Below, piece by piece: positions 52,609 through 61,046 of a stretch of DNA of 64,000 nucleotides. Position numbers and translations under genes: made by a program. Position 1 is the stretch's first letter. Each line of letters begins with the position of its first letter. A model generated the notes under the pieces. The model was given only the letters and a program-made list of their open reading frames with translations, searched no databases and was not told where the DNA came from. Source of the DNA: DASUNQ01 sp044866775 (GTDB taxonomy: Bacteria; Acidobacteriota; Thermoanaerobaculia; Multivoradales; UBA5704); contig JBIOUG010000080.1 of NCBI GenBank assembly GCA_044866775.1, forward strand, positions 13,082 to 77,081, in the 5' to 3' direction.

Positions 52609-53240
52609 TACCTGCCGCGGTTGGTCTGCAGGGGAAGCGACTTGAACATCCAGCGGAGCATCTTCTCGGTGGCGTTGTTCATGGCGAAGGCCGGGGTGAA
52701 GCCGCCCGGATCGGTGTAGAGCCGACAGGTCGCGAGCGTGCGGCCGCCCGCGTGCTCGACGAGCGTCCACTCCCCCCGGTGCGCGGCCACGTTGCCCGAG
52801 CCCGGCACGTACGACCAGCGGAGCGTCCAGCGGCGCGGCCCCCCGGGCGTCGGCGCGGCCGCCCGCGCCCGCACCCGGAAGCGCCGCGTGCCGATGAACG
52901 ACGGCAGCTCGAGCCGCTGCTCACTCTCGATCTCGCCGCTCGCCAGCGGCCGCGCGTCGGCCGCCGTCATGAATGGAACCCACTCGTCCCAGTGCTCGAG
53001 ATCGGCCACCGCCCGGAACACCCGCTCGGGCGGAAAGTCGACCACCGCCGCGGCGACGCCTTCCCGAATCCCGCTCCCCGCCACCGGCTCCATCCGCACC
53101 AGCACCTCGCCTGCTTCGAGCCTCTGACCTTCCTCGGCAGACAAGGACTTCTGGTTAGAAGAAGAAAGATTCTGGGTAAGGGAGGGCTGGCCAGCGATTA
53201 CCGTCACCTCGAAGATCAGGGCAAGAGCCGCCGCAACCAC
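52590..53240 (-). CDS. SRPBCC (START-like) family protein
   Basis: 216 residues. Probable signal peptide from the GTG start (VAAALALIFEVTVIAGQPS), a low-complexity Ser/Asn stretch, then a START-like fold: AAAVVDFPPERVFRAVADLE, HWDEWVPFMTAADARPL, RRWTLRWSYVPGSGNVAAHR and MNNATEKMLRWMFKSLPLQT. Members bind lipids or other hydrophobic ligands. The GTG at 53240 is preferred for its GGAGG site seven bases upstream; the longer frame would add 52 Arg-rich residues. Convergent overlap with the DUF5916 gene. Confidence 0.8.
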   Translation of the reverse strand: MVAAALALIFEVTVIAGQPSLTQNLSSSNQKSLSAEEGQRLEAGEVLVRMEPVAGSGIREGVAAAVVDFPPERVFRAVADLEHWDEWVPFMTAADARPLASGEIESEQRLELPSFIGTRRFRVRARAAAPTPGGPRRWTLRWSYVPGSGNVAAHRGEWTLVEHAGGRTLATCRLYTDPGGFTPAFAMNNATEKMLRWMFKSLPLQTNRGRYQNKNA

Positions 53241-53466
53241 GGATACGCCTCCGAGGCGGGGACACCAACGGTAGCCCTCCGGCGTGCGCTCCCCGGAGGC
53301 ACGTGTGAGCGAGCGCCTGGCAAGCCCCTTTGCAGGCCAGAAGCCGGCTGGCGCGAAGCGAACCCGAGGCGCGCGCCTGAGATCGGCAGTCCTCATAGCA
53401 CGCGCCAGTGCCGGAGGGGAGCGCTCGCCGGAGGGCGGCGGCTACGCACGACCCTCACTACGCGCA

Positions 53467-54642
53467 CTACGCCGTGTTCTCCCGCTCCGCCGCGCTGGCC
53501 TCCTCGACGCGGGCACGCAGCAGCGCGATCTCGGCCGCCTCGGCGGGGCGCCAGAGGCCGTTGCTGCGCCGGCGCGCGATGGCGGGCGGGCTGTAGCGGA
53601 TCGAGGTGACGAGCTTGCCGTCGGGGTTGAAGACGTGGGCGCGGCCGCGCTCGCCGAGCACCACCAGGCCGGCGCTCCGGGTGTCGACCAGGATGTGCTC
53701 GCGGTTGGCCCGCGCCAGGTCCGCGAGGGCCATGCGGGTGGGCCGCTCCCGCTCGGCGTGGCGCTCGCGGGCGTGGTGGGTCTTGCGCTCGCGCGCCCGG
53801 CGCCCCTTCTCGATGCGCCGCGCCAGGCCGTGCAGGATGCCGTCGAGGCGCGCCGCGAGATCGTCCTCGGTGGCGCGCCGCGCCCGCCCGAGCCCGTCGA
53901 GCGCCGCCTGCGCCCAACGCACCGCGTCGCTCCAGGGGATCTCGCCGAGCTTGTCCCAGAGGTTTCCCAGCGGCTCGCCGCCCGGCCCGACGCCGAGGAC
54001 GTTGACGCCGTAGCGCCGCCCGCTCCGCGCCCCGTGCGACGAGACGAGCTGCAGCGTCACCGCGAGCGGCTCCGGCGCGCCGCCCGCCCCCGGCCCGGTG
54101 AACCATCCCGCCGCCACCTGCCCGTGCAAGCGATAGGAGCCGCTGCCGCGGAAGGGTGAGAGGAGGTCGGCCGCCAGCTCCTCGCCCGTCGCCACCGCGG
54201 CCATCAGCGGCGGCGGCTGGCGGTACAGGAGGTCGACGCGCGGGTCCTTGCGCGCCAGCAGCCACGCTCCGAAGTCGACGAACCGCGGCAGTCCCGTCGG
54301 CCCGTAGCCGGCAAAGACCTGGCGCGGGTCGGCCGGCGCCGCGTGCGCGCAGCCGGACCCGCCGCAGCGCAGGCAGACCACCCGGCCCGGCTGCAGCACG
54401 GCGCGATGCTCGAGCAGCGCCTGCAACGCCCCCTGGAGCGCGTCGGAAGCCTGGAGCGTGAGCCGCTCGAGGCTCCCCGCCCGCACGGCCGAGGGCACGG
54501 CGAGCCGCAAGTCCAGCGCGTCGCCGCGCCCGGCCAGCAGGTGCCCCTGCGGGTGCCGGTCGATGCGCTCGCGGACCTCCTCGGCGAGGAGCTGCAAGGC
54601 GAGGCGGAGGCGCTCGGAGTCGGGACGGTGGGGGTCGGACAT
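53467..54642 (-). CDS. Hypothetical protein with cysteine cluster
   Basis: 391 residues, no family recognised. Helical N-terminus (RLRLALQLLAEEVRERIDRH). The centre has CLRCGGSGCAHAAPADPRQ with three Cys and one His, a likely metal site. It is followed by VFAGYGPTGLPRFVDFGAWL and a basic segment (RRIEKGRRARERKTHHARER) before IRYSPPAIARRRSNGLWRPA. The basic segment suggests nucleic-acid binding. Its composition and codon use are those of a real gene. Monocistronic, divergent from the DUF523 gene. Confidence 0.75.
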   Translation of the reverse strand: MSDPHRPDSERLRLALQLLAEEVRERIDRHPQGHLLAGRGDALDLRLAVPSAVRAGSLERLTLQASDALQGALQALLEHRAVLQPGRVVCLRCGGSGCAHAAPADPRQVFAGYGPTGLPRFVDFGAWLLARKDPRVDLLYRQPPPLMAAVATGEELAADLLSPFRGSGSYRLHGQVAAGWFTGPGAGGAPEPLAVTLQLVSSHGARSGRRYGVNVLGVGPGGEPLGNLWDKLGEIPWSDAVRWAQAALDGLGRARRATEDDLAARLDGILHGLARRIEKGRRARERKTHHARERHAERERPTRMALADLARANREHILVDTRSAGLVVLGERGRAHVFNPDGKLVTSIRYSPPAIARRRSNGLWRPAEAAEIALLRARVEEASAAERENTA

Positions 54643-54772
54643 GGCTGGACCTCCCGGAGAAGAGTGTAATCGGCGCCGCGGCGTTCCGAATTCCTCCGGC
54701 GGCGGGTTGGCAGAGCCCTGGCCAAACCTCGCGCTGCGCTCGCACCTGTGAAGGACTTCGGTCGAGCTTCCG

Positions 54773-54802
54773 AAAACGCCCGGGACGTAGCCCGGGCGCT
54801 AC
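54773..54802 (-). repeat. Dispersed 30-bp hairpin repeat, copy 3
   Basis: Reverse-oriented copy (AAAACGCCCGGG...CCCGGGCGCTAC on the plus strand), between the divergent genes at 53467-54642 and 54812-55360, ten bases before the GTG start of the latter. Confidence 0.75.
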
Positions 54803-54811
54803 ACTCGGCGG

Positions 54812-55360
54812 GTGAGCAACGGCGATGTAGGCCGGCCGCGGGTCGGTATCTCCTCCTGCCTCCTGGGCGAGGAGGTGCGCTACGACGGCGGCCACAAGCG
54901 CGACAGCATCCTGGCCGATGTGCTCGGCGACGTGTTCGAGTGGGTGCCCGTGTGTCCCGAGGTCGAGATCGGCCTCGGCGTCCCCCGCGCCCCGATGCAG
55001 CTCGTCCGCCTCGGCGCCGGCGCGCGCCTCGTCACCCCCTCGACCGGCGCCGACCACACCGGCGCCATGACGACCTGGGCCGCCCGCCGCCTCGACGAGC
55101 TGGCCTCCCTCCAGCTCTGCGGCTACGTCCTCAAAAGCCGCTCCCCGAGCTGCGGCCTCGCGGTCCCACTCTTCGAACCCACGGGCGACGCCGCCGGCAC
55201 CGCCCGCGGCCTCTTCGCCGCCGCCCTCGCGGACCGCCTCCCCGAGCTCCCCATCGAGGAGGAAGCCGCCCTAGCCGACCCCGCCCGCCGCGGCCGCTTC
55301 GTCGCCCAGGTCCTCGCCCTCCACCAGGCCGCCACTGTGCGAGAATCCCCGCCCGATTGA
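54812..55360 (+). CDS. DUF523 domain-containing protein
   Basis: 182 residues. PRVGISSCLLGEEVRYDGGH is the diagnostic DUF523 opening, followed by FEWVPVCPEVEIGLGVPRAP, LCGYVLKSRSPSCGL and LFAAALADRLPELPIEEEAA. Four conserved Cys could bind a metal or iron-sulfur cluster. Members are short stand-alone proteins or are fused to DUF1722; a role in tRNA 2-thiouridine turnover has been proposed for related proteins. GTG start; ribosome site poor because the hairpin repeat lies directly upstream. Confidence 0.9.
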   Translation: MSNGDVGRPRVGISSCLLGEEVRYDGGHKRDSILADVLGDVFEWVPVCPEVEIGLGVPRAPMQLVRLGAGARLVTPSTGADHTGAMTTWAARRLDELASLQLCGYVLKSRSPSCGLAVPLFEPTGDAAGTARGLFAAALADRLPELPIEEEAALADPARRGRFVAQVLALHQAATVRESPPD

Positions 55361-55378
55361 CCCAAGGAGGCTTCCCGC

Positions 55379-56188
55379 ATGCGCCGTACCGTAGTCACCA
55401 CCGCCACCCTCCTGCTCCTGGCCGCCCTCGCCGCGCTCCCCGCGACCGCCGGCATCCGTTACGAGTCCACCACCCTGACCCAGGGCCAGGCAGGCGGCAC
55501 CACGACGGTCGAGGGCTGGGTGAGCGGTGAGAAGGCCAAGATCCTCTTCCGCGAGAGCAGCCAGCCGCTGACCGAAGCGGGCATGTATCTGCTCACCCGC
55601 GACGGAGGCAAGACCGTCTACCTCGTCAACCCCGAGGAGAAGACCTATGCCGAGTGGGACCTCCAGGCCATGATGAGCATGGTCGGCGGCCTGACCGGCG
55701 GCGGCCTCGGGCCGATGCTCAAGATGGACTTCACCACCCCCAAGGTCGAAAAGCTCCTCGACGAGGATGGCGGCAGCGTCGCCGGCATCCCGACCCGCCA
55801 CACCAGGTTCCGCACCAGCTACGCCATGACCGTCAAGGTCATGGGCATGGGCAACACTTCCGAGGTCGTCACCGAGCAGGACCTCTGGACCACCGACCAG
55901 CTCCAGGACCCGGGCCTCGGCGTCTGGCTGCGCTCGGCGCCGCGCACCGGCAACGAGCAGCTCGACAAGGTCATCGGCGCCGAGGTCGGCAAGGTCACCG
56001 GCTTCCCGCTCAAGATGGTCAGCGTCAGCACGACGCGCGGCAAGAAGGGCAAGGAGACGGTGACCAAGACCACGATGGAGGTCACCGCGCTCGAGCACCG
56101 GGACGTCCCCGACTCGACCTTCGCGATGCCGGCGGGCTATCAGGAGACCCAGCTCCTGCCGCCCGGCATGTTCGGGCAGCGGGAGTAG
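55379..56188 (+). CDS. DUF4412-like secreted protein
   Basis: 269 residues. Signal peptide (TVVTTATLLLLAALAALPATA), then beta-rich sequence: GIRYESTTLTQGQAGGTTTV, VSGEKAKILFRESSQP, GKTVYLVNPEEKTYAEWDL, a Gly/Met-rich loop and SVAGIPTRHTRFRTSYAM. This is the DUF4412 pattern (lipoprotein-localisation-like fold, possible lipid carrier). Starts 18 bases after DUF523 with an AAGGAGG site and is probably cotranscribed. Function unknown. Confidence 0.83.
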   Translation: MRRTVVTTATLLLLAALAALPATAGIRYESTTLTQGQAGGTTTVEGWVSGEKAKILFRESSQPLTEAGMYLLTRDGGKTVYLVNPEEKTYAEWDLQAMMSMVGGLTGGGLGPMLKMDFTTPKVEKLLDEDGGSVAGIPTRHTRFRTSYAMTVKVMGMGNTSEVVTEQDLWTTDQLQDPGLGVWLRSAPRTGNEQLDKVIGAEVGKVTGFPLKMVSVSTTRGKKGKETVTKTTMEVTALEHRDVPDSTFAMPAGYQETQLLPPGMFGQRE

Positions 56189-56193
56189 GGCGG

Positions 56194-56883
56194 CTACGGC
56201 GCGGCGCTGGCGCTGGCGGTGGCCAGCCCGGCCTTGCCGATCCAGGTCTCCTCGTCCTCCTCGCGCACGAAGAGGTACTCCTGGATGCCGTGGCGGAGGA
56301 GGTACGAGCGATCGATGCGGAACCCCTCGAGCATCTCGCCGAGGTCGTAGGAGGCGTAGCGCGGCGCCGGCCGCTGGTGCGCGCTGCGCTGCTCGTAGAG
56401 GAGGTTCGCCTCGTCGACGATGCGGAAGCGGATCGGCTGCGCCGGCATCTGCTTCTGGATCGAGATGAAGGCGAGCAGCACCGCGCCCGGCCGGCAGAAG
56501 CGCGTCAAGTGCCGCATCAGGCGGCGCAGCTCGTCGCGCTGCAGGTAGTTGAAGAGGTCCCAGGCGAGCACGACGTCGAAGTTGGCCGACTCGGGCAGCG
56601 GCAGCAGCTCCTCGATCTCCTGCGGCCGCGCCTCGTCCTCCGCGCCCGCCGGCGAGCGGCCGGCGAGCGCCGAGTAGAGGTCCTCGATGTAGAGCTTGCA
56701 GTCGAAGCGGGAGAGGAACTCGACGTTCGTCCCCACCGCCGGCCCGAGGTCCAGCACCTGCAGCTTGTGGTCGGCGCGGATGCCGCCGATCAGCGCCGAG
56801 AACGCGAGCGAGCGATGGACCTCCGGCTCCGCCTCGGGAGGCGGTGCGGGGTCCCGCCGCTTGCGTCCGGAGAGCCAGCCCAT
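56194..56883 (-). CDS. Class I SAM-methyltransferase-like protein
   Basis: 229 residues. KLQVLDLGPAVGTNVEFLSR is motif I, LYIEDLYSAL motif II, and FDVVLAWDLFNYLQRDELRR motif III/IV. Motif I has P-A-V-G-T in place of the usual G-x-G-x-G, so SAM binding may be altered. The start overlaps the stop of the bactofilin gene by one base, which implies coupled expression. Target unknown; could modify a cell-envelope component at bactofilin sites (inference). Confidence 0.8.
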   Translation of the reverse strand: MGWLSGRKRRDPAPPPEAEPEVHRSLAFSALIGGIRADHKLQVLDLGPAVGTNVEFLSRFDCKLYIEDLYSALAGRSPAGAEDEARPQEIEELLPLPESANFDVVLAWDLFNYLQRDELRRLMRHLTRFCRPGAVLLAFISIQKQMPAQPIRFRIVDEANLLYEQRSAHQRPAPRYASYDLGEMLEGFRIDRSYLLRHGIQEYLFVREEDEETWIGKAGLATASASAAP

Positions 56884-57458
56884 CAGACGCTCGCTCGGGC
56901 CGCCGAGTTGCCCGGCGTCGCTTCAGGGACGCGCGGCGCCGGCGTCTCCTTCTCCTCGCTGGCGTCGCGCCGCGGGGGTGGGGGCGCGGCGGCGCTGCTC
57001 GAGATGCGCGCCGGCTCCTTGGCCTCCATGTCGATCGAGCCCTTGAACCGCGAGCCGTCCTCGAGCGTCACCCGCGGCGAGGTGATGTTGCCGCGCACGG
57101 TGCCCGACTTGCGCACCACCGCCTGCTCCTCGGCGAAGACGTTGCCGTCGACCTCGCCCTCGACCATCACCACCCGGCCGACGACGTCGGCCTTGACGCG
57201 CCCGTTCTTGCCGATGGTCAGGCTGTGCTGCCGCAGGTCGACGCGCCCCTCGACGCGCCCCTCGATCGTCAGGTCCTCCTCACCCGCGAGGTCACCCTTG
57301 ATGAAGATCGATGGCCCGATCGTCGCCCGCTCGCCGCGCGCCGCCGGCGCTGCGGCCGGAGCGGTCGTCACGGCCGGCGGCGTAGTGTAGGAAGGGCGCG
57401 GGGGGGCGGCGGCGGGCTCCGGCTGGGGCGAGTCGGTCTCTGGCTTCTTCCACACCAT
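56883..57458 (-). CDS. Bactofilin (polymer-forming cytoskeletal protein)
   Basis: 191 residues. Disordered Pro/Ala N-terminus (1-50), the bactofilin beta-helix core (about 50-150): IGPSIFIKGDLAGEEDLTIE, GRVEGRVDLRQHSLTIGKNG, VVGRVVMVEGEVDGNVFAEE and SGTVRGNITSPRVTLEDGSR, then a charged disordered tail. Bactofilins polymerise without nucleotide and organise envelope synthesis, shape and motility machinery. First gene of the pair with the methyltransferase. An AGGAGAGG site precedes the ATG. Confidence 0.93.
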   Translation of the reverse strand: MVWKKPETDSPQPEPAAAPPRPSYTTPPAVTTAPAAAPAARGERATIGPSIFIKGDLAGEEDLTIEGRVEGRVDLRQHSLTIGKNGRVKADVVGRVVMVEGEVDGNVFAEEQAVVRKSGTVRGNITSPRVTLEDGSRFKGSIDMEAKEPARISSSAAAPPPPRRDASEEKETPAPRVPEATPGNSAARASV

Positions 57459-57520
57459 GGTGGCTACCTCTCCTTCTTATCGATGATTGACGATGAGAGT
57501 AGCCACGGAGGCGTGCCAAG

Positions 57521-57955
57521 TCAAGGAGCGGAGGCGAGGCGGGCGTGGAGCGCGATCTCGACGGCGGCGAGGGCGCGGGAGACCGGGCAGGTCTCTTTCG
57601 CCTTGCGCGCCAGCTCCTGGAACGCCGCGTCGTCGATGCCCGGCACGTCGGCCTCGCAGTCGAGCTCGATGCGCGTGATGCCGAAGCCCTCTCCCACCTT
57701 CTCGATGTGCACCTTGGCCGCGGTCGAGACCCGCCGCGGCGAGAACCCCGCGCGGCCGAGCGCGCCGGCGAAAGCCATCGAGAAGCAGCCGGCGTGGGCG
57801 GCGCCGATCAGCTCCTCCGGATTGGTCCCGGTCGCCTCCTCGAAGCGGGAGCCGAACGAGTAGCTCCCCTCGAAGGCGCCGCTCCCGAGGGCCACGCGCC
57901 CCTGTCCGTCCCTCAGCCCGCCTTCCCAGACCGCGTTCGCTCTACGTACCGGCAT
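57521..57955 (-). CDS. OsmC/Ohr family peroxiredoxin
   Basis: 144 residues. PVRRANAVWEGGLRDGQGRV, TNPEELIGAAHAGCFSMAFA with peroxidatic Cys57, and RKAKETCPVSRAL with resolving Cys123, the OsmC signature. Reduces organic hydroperoxides in the cytoplasm. The length and motif order match OsmC rather than Ohr. Ribosome site GGGAGGAG before the ATG. A short reading frame upstream overlaps its start. Confidence 0.93.
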   Translation of the reverse strand: MPVRRANAVWEGGLRDGQGRVALGSGAFEGSYSFGSRFEEATGTNPEELIGAAHAGCFSMAFAGALGRAGFSPRRVSTAAKVHIEKVGEGFGITRIELDCEADVPGIDDAAFQELARKAKETCPVSRALAAVEIALHARLASAP

Positions 57956-58064
57956 CGTTCTCCTCCCTCGAGGATTGGTCAGGATTGATCGTCACGGAGC
58001 CGGCGGGCAGCTCGCGGACGGCGGTGACCTCGACCGGCTGGTCGGCGTCCCAGTCCCGCGCCAT
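57942..58064 (-). CDS. Candidate small ORF overlapping the osmC-type gene
   Basis: 40 codons from ATG 58064 (MARDWDADQPVEVTAVRELP, then AGSVTINPDQSSREENDAGT), ending 13 bases inside the OsmC gene. Protein-like composition, no clear ribosome site. Could be a translated leader. Weak. Confidence 0.3.
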   Translation of the reverse strand: MARDWDADQPVEVTAVRELPAGSVTINPDQSSREENDAGT

Positions 58065-58152
58065 CGCGGCCGGGATGCTAGCACGCGGTTTCTGGCTTGC
58101 ATGTAAGCTCCGGAGCCGCAGGGGCAGAAAAAGATCAAGTAAGGAGGACCAA

Positions 58153-58224
58153 GTGGATCGAGAACGAACCTCAGGCCCACTGCCTCGCCTTCTCTTTACC
58201 CAGAATCCTTTTTCTTGTTCTTGA
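58153..58224 (+). CDS. Candidate leader peptide before glucose-6-phosphate isomerase
   Basis: 23 residues from GTG (starts MDRERTSGPLPRLLFTQN), with a strong TAAGGAGGA site seven bases upstream, stopping 12 bases before the isomerase start. Its ribosome site is at least as good as that of the main gene. Possibly couples or attenuates translation; may be chance. Confidence 0.35.
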   Translation: MDRERTSGPLPRLLFTQNPFSCS

Positions 58225-58235
58225 TGGGGAGAGGC

Positions 58236-59921
58236 ATGAGCTGGGACTCACACGGAATGGAGCTGCGGCTGGCGGAGCACGCCGCCGCCGTCGAGGCGCG
58301 GCTCGCGCAATGGCAGGAGGCGGAGTTCGGCCGCCGGCTGTGGCGGCGCGACCCGACCCTCTGGTCGCCCGAGCCGCTCCCGGAGCTGGCCGACCGGCTC
58401 GGCTGGCTCGCCCTGCCGGAGGTGATGCCGGCGGCGCTGCCGGACATCGAGGCGTTCGGCCAGGAGCTGGCGGCGGACGGGGTGCGCGACCTCGTCGTGC
58501 TCGGGATGGGCGGCTCGAGCCTCGCGCCCGAAGTCTTTCAGCGCACCCTCGGCAACCGCGACGGCCACCCGCGGCTCGCCGTCCTCGACAGCACGCACCC
58601 GGACGCGGTGCGCGGCCTGGCGGCGCGGCTCGAGCTGCCGCGGACGCGCTTCCTGGTGTCGAGCAAGTCCGGCACCACGACCGAGACCCTCTCCTTCTTC
58701 CGCACCTTCTGGCATCTCGCCGGGCGCGCCGTGCCGGAGGCCCCGGGCGGTCTCTTCGCGGCGATCACCGACCCCGGGACCCCGCTCGCCGAGCTGGCGC
58801 GCGAGCGCGGCTTCCGGCGCATCTTCGCAGCGCCGCCCGACGTCGGCGGCCGCTACAGCGCGCTGTCGGTCTTCGGCCTGGTGCCGGCGGCGGGGATCGG
58901 CGCCGAGGCCGGCGTTCTGCTCGCCGCCGCCCGCCGCATGGCCGGCGCCTGCGGCCCCGAGGTGCCGGTGCGCGAGAGCCCGGGGCTGGTGCTCGGGGCG
59001 GTGCTCGGGGAGCTGGCGCTCGCCGGCCGGGACAAGCTGACCTTCCTGGCCGCCCCCGGGCTGGCCTCGCTTCCGGATTGGATCGAGCAGCTCGTCGCCG
59101 AGAGCACCGGCAAGCAGGGGCGCGGCATCGTGCCGGTGGTGGAGGAGCCGCTCGCTCCCGCCGCCGCCTACGGCCGCGACCGCGTCTTCATCGGCCTGGT
59201 TTGGGAGGGGCGGCCGGAGCCGCTCGAGGTGGGGACCGCCGAGCGCTTGGCGCAGCTCGCCGCGGCCGGTCACCCGACGGTGCTCCTCCGTCTCGCCGAA
59301 GGCGCCGACCTCGGCGCCGAGATGTTCCGCTGGGAGATCGCGGTGGCGGCGGCCGGGGCGGCGCTCGGCATCCATCCCTTCGACCAGCCCGACGTGCAGC
59401 TCGCCAAGGATCTGGCGCGCGAGGCGATGCGCACGCCGGCGGGCGCCGGCGGCGGCAAGGTCGTCGAGGCGGCGGCGCCGGGGCTCGCGCGGGCGCTCGG
59501 CGAGTGGCTGGCGGCGGCCGCGCCGCGCGGCTACGTCGGCGTCCACGCCTGGCTCACGCCGCGTCCGGCCGTCGACGCCGCTCTGCGGCGCCTCCAGGGA
59601 GCGCTCCGCGACGTCACAGGCCTTGCCGCCACCGCCGGCTATGGGCCGCGTTTCCTGCACTCGACCGGGCAGCTCCACAAGGGGGGCCCGCCGGGCGGGC
59701 TTTTTCTCCAGCTCGTGGACCGCCCGCGCGACGACGTGGCGGTGCCGGAGGCCGGCCACGGCTTTGCCGCGCTCCTCCAGGCGCAGGCCGAGGGGGACCG
59801 GCAGGCGCTCCTCCAGCGCGGCCGGCGGGTGCTGCGGGTCGACCTCGGGCAGGAGGCGCTGACCGGTCTCGAGGCGCTCGAGCGCGCGCTCGGCGTGGCC
59901 GCCGGAGGTGCGGCGGTTTGA
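58236..59921 (+). CDS. pgi: Glucose-6-phosphate isomerase
   Basis: About 561 residues. Interconverts glucose-6-P and fructose-6-P. RDLVVLGMGGSSLAPEVFQR is the substrate phosphate region, then FLVSSKSGTTTETLSFF, GGRYSALSVFGLVPAAG, DWIEQLVAESTGKQGRGIVP (family signature) and GPRFLHSTGQLHKGGPPGGL. The sequence resembles the long bacterial type found fused to transaldolase in some species. ATG 58236 follows GGGGAGAGG. The stop overlaps the TTG start of the glucokinase gene, so the two glycolytic steps are coupled. Confidence 0.92.
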   Translation: MSWDSHGMELRLAEHAAAVEARLAQWQEAEFGRRLWRRDPTLWSPEPLPELADRLGWLALPEVMPAALPDIEAFGQELAADGVRDLVVLGMGGSSLAPEVFQRTLGNRDGHPRLAVLDSTHPDAVRGLAARLELPRTRFLVSSKSGTTTETLSFFRTFWHLAGRAVPEAPGGLFAAITDPGTPLAELARERGFRRIFAAPPDVGGRYSALSVFGLVPAAGIGAEAGVLLAAARRMAGACGPEVPVRESPGLVLGAVLGELALAGRDKLTFLAAPGLASLPDWIEQLVAESTGKQGRGIVPVVEEPLAPAAAYGRDRVFIGLVWEGRPEPLEVGTAERLAQLAAAGHPTVLLRLAEGADLGAEMFRWEIAVAAAGAALGIHPFDQPDVQLAKDLAREAMRTPAGAGGGKVVEAAAPGLARALGEWLAAAAPRGYVGVHAWLTPRPAVDAALRRLQGALRDVTGLAATAGYGPRFLHSTGQLHKGGPPGGLFLQLVDRPRDDVAVPEAGHGFAALLQAQAEGDRQALLQRGRRVLRVDLGQEALTGLEALERALGVAAGGAAV

Positions 59922-60943
59922 TCAGAGCCCGGCGCGAAAGCTTTCGCGCCTTGATTCTCGCCGGCGACGTCGGCGGCACCAAGACCAACCTCGCTCTGTT
60001 CGACGTCGGCGCCGGCGGCCCGCGCCTGCTCCGCAGCGCCAGCTACGCGAGTCCGGACTACCCGGGGCTGGCGCCGATCCTGGCCGAGTTCCTGGGCGGC
60101 GAGCGGGGAGTCGACGCGGCCTGCTTCGGCGTCCCGGGGCCGGTCCTCGACAACCGCGCCGCGACGACGAATCTCCCCTGGGAGCTCGACGGCGCCGAGC
60201 TGGCGCGGGGTGCCGCGATCGGACGCGTCGCTCTGGTCAACGACCTCTTCGCCACCGCCTACGGCATCCCGTGGCTGCAGCCCGACGAGCTGGCGGTGCT
60301 GCACGCCGGCGAGGCGGATCCGGATGGCGCCGTTGCCCTGATCGCCGCCGGCACCGGGCTCGGGATGTCGCTCGTCCCGCCCGGCGGCGGGCTTCCTCTC
60401 CCGTCCGAGGGCGGGCACCAGGACTTCCCGCCGCGTACCGACGAGGAGGTCGAGGTGTGGCGGCGGCTGCGCGCCCGCTTCGGGCGGGTGAGCGTCGAGC
60501 GCGTCGTCTCCGGCCCGGGAATGCTGAGCGTGTACGAGGCGCTGTGCGAGATGGGCGGCGGCGGCGAGAGCGCCGAAGTGCGGGCAGCCCTCGCGGTGCC
60601 GGACGTCGACCCGGTGCCGGTCATCGCCGAGGCCGCGCTCGCCGGACACTGTCCTCTCTGCGCCCGCACCCTCGACCTCTGGGTCGCCGCCTACGGCGCC
60701 GCGGCGGGCAACCTCGCCCTCGTCGGCCTCGCCACCGGCGGAGTGTTCGTGGGCGGCGGCATGGCGCCCAAGCTGCTCGACAAGCTCCGCGAGGGCGGAT
60801 TCGTCGCCGCCTACCTCGACAAGGGACGCTTCCGGCCGCTCCTCGAGCAGGTCCCGGTCCGGGTCATCCTCAACCAGGCGACCGCCGTCCTGGGCGCCGC
60901 CCGCTGGGCAGCCGGACTGCTCGGCGAAGCACCGGCAGTCTAG
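59918..60943 (+). CDS. glk: Glucokinase (bacterial Glk family)
   Basis: Up to 341 residues. Phosphorylates glucose with ATP, feeding the isomerase encoded just upstream. ILAGDVGGTKTNLALFDVG is the phosphate-binding loop, then CFGVPGPVLDNRAATTNLPW, LVNDLFATAYGI (catalytic Asp), IAAGTGLGMSLVPP and LPSEGGHQDFPPRTDEEVEV, all as in E. coli Glk. Start uncertain: TTG 59918 overlaps the pgi stop, while TTG 59951 lies right before the ILAGD loop and directly after a 20-bp palindrome. An insertion with CPLCARTLDLW sits near residue 245. Confidence 0.9.
   Translation: MIRARRESFRALILAGDVGGTKTNLALFDVGAGGPRLLRSASYASPDYPGLAPILAEFLGGERGVDAACFGVPGPVLDNRAATTNLPWELDGAELARGAAIGRVALVNDLFATAYGIPWLQPDELAVLHAGEADPDGAVALIAAGTGLGMSLVPPGGGLPLPSEGGHQDFPPRTDEEVEVWRRLRARFGRVSVERVVSGPGMLSVYEALCEMGGGGESAEVRAALAVPDVDPVPVIAEAALAGHCPLCARTLDLWVAAYGAAAGNLALVGLATGGVFVGGGMAPKLLDKLREGGFVAAYLDKGRFRPLLEQVPVRVILNQATAVLGAARWAAGLLGEAPAV
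59931..59950. promoter_or_regulatory. Perfect 20-bp palindrome at the start of glk
   Basis: GGCGCGAAAG followed by CTTTCGCGCC, with no spacer. It lies between the two possible TTG starts of glk. Could be an operator, or fold in mRNA and hide the start. Confidence 0.55.
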
Positions 60944-61046
60944 GGGCGGAGGTCGTCTCCGCCGAGGCGCCGCGCGCCGGGAGGCCACCTGTATACTGTT
61001 GAGCCGCCGGCTGCTCTCCTCCCCTCGCCCGCGCCGGGAGCAACGC

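Noticed and set aside
57992..58180. Minus-strand ORF of 62 codons upstream of the OsmC gene
   Set aside because: No ribosome site, ends in Ser/Pro/Arg-rich sequence in a frame different from the more protein-like short ORF at 57942-58064.
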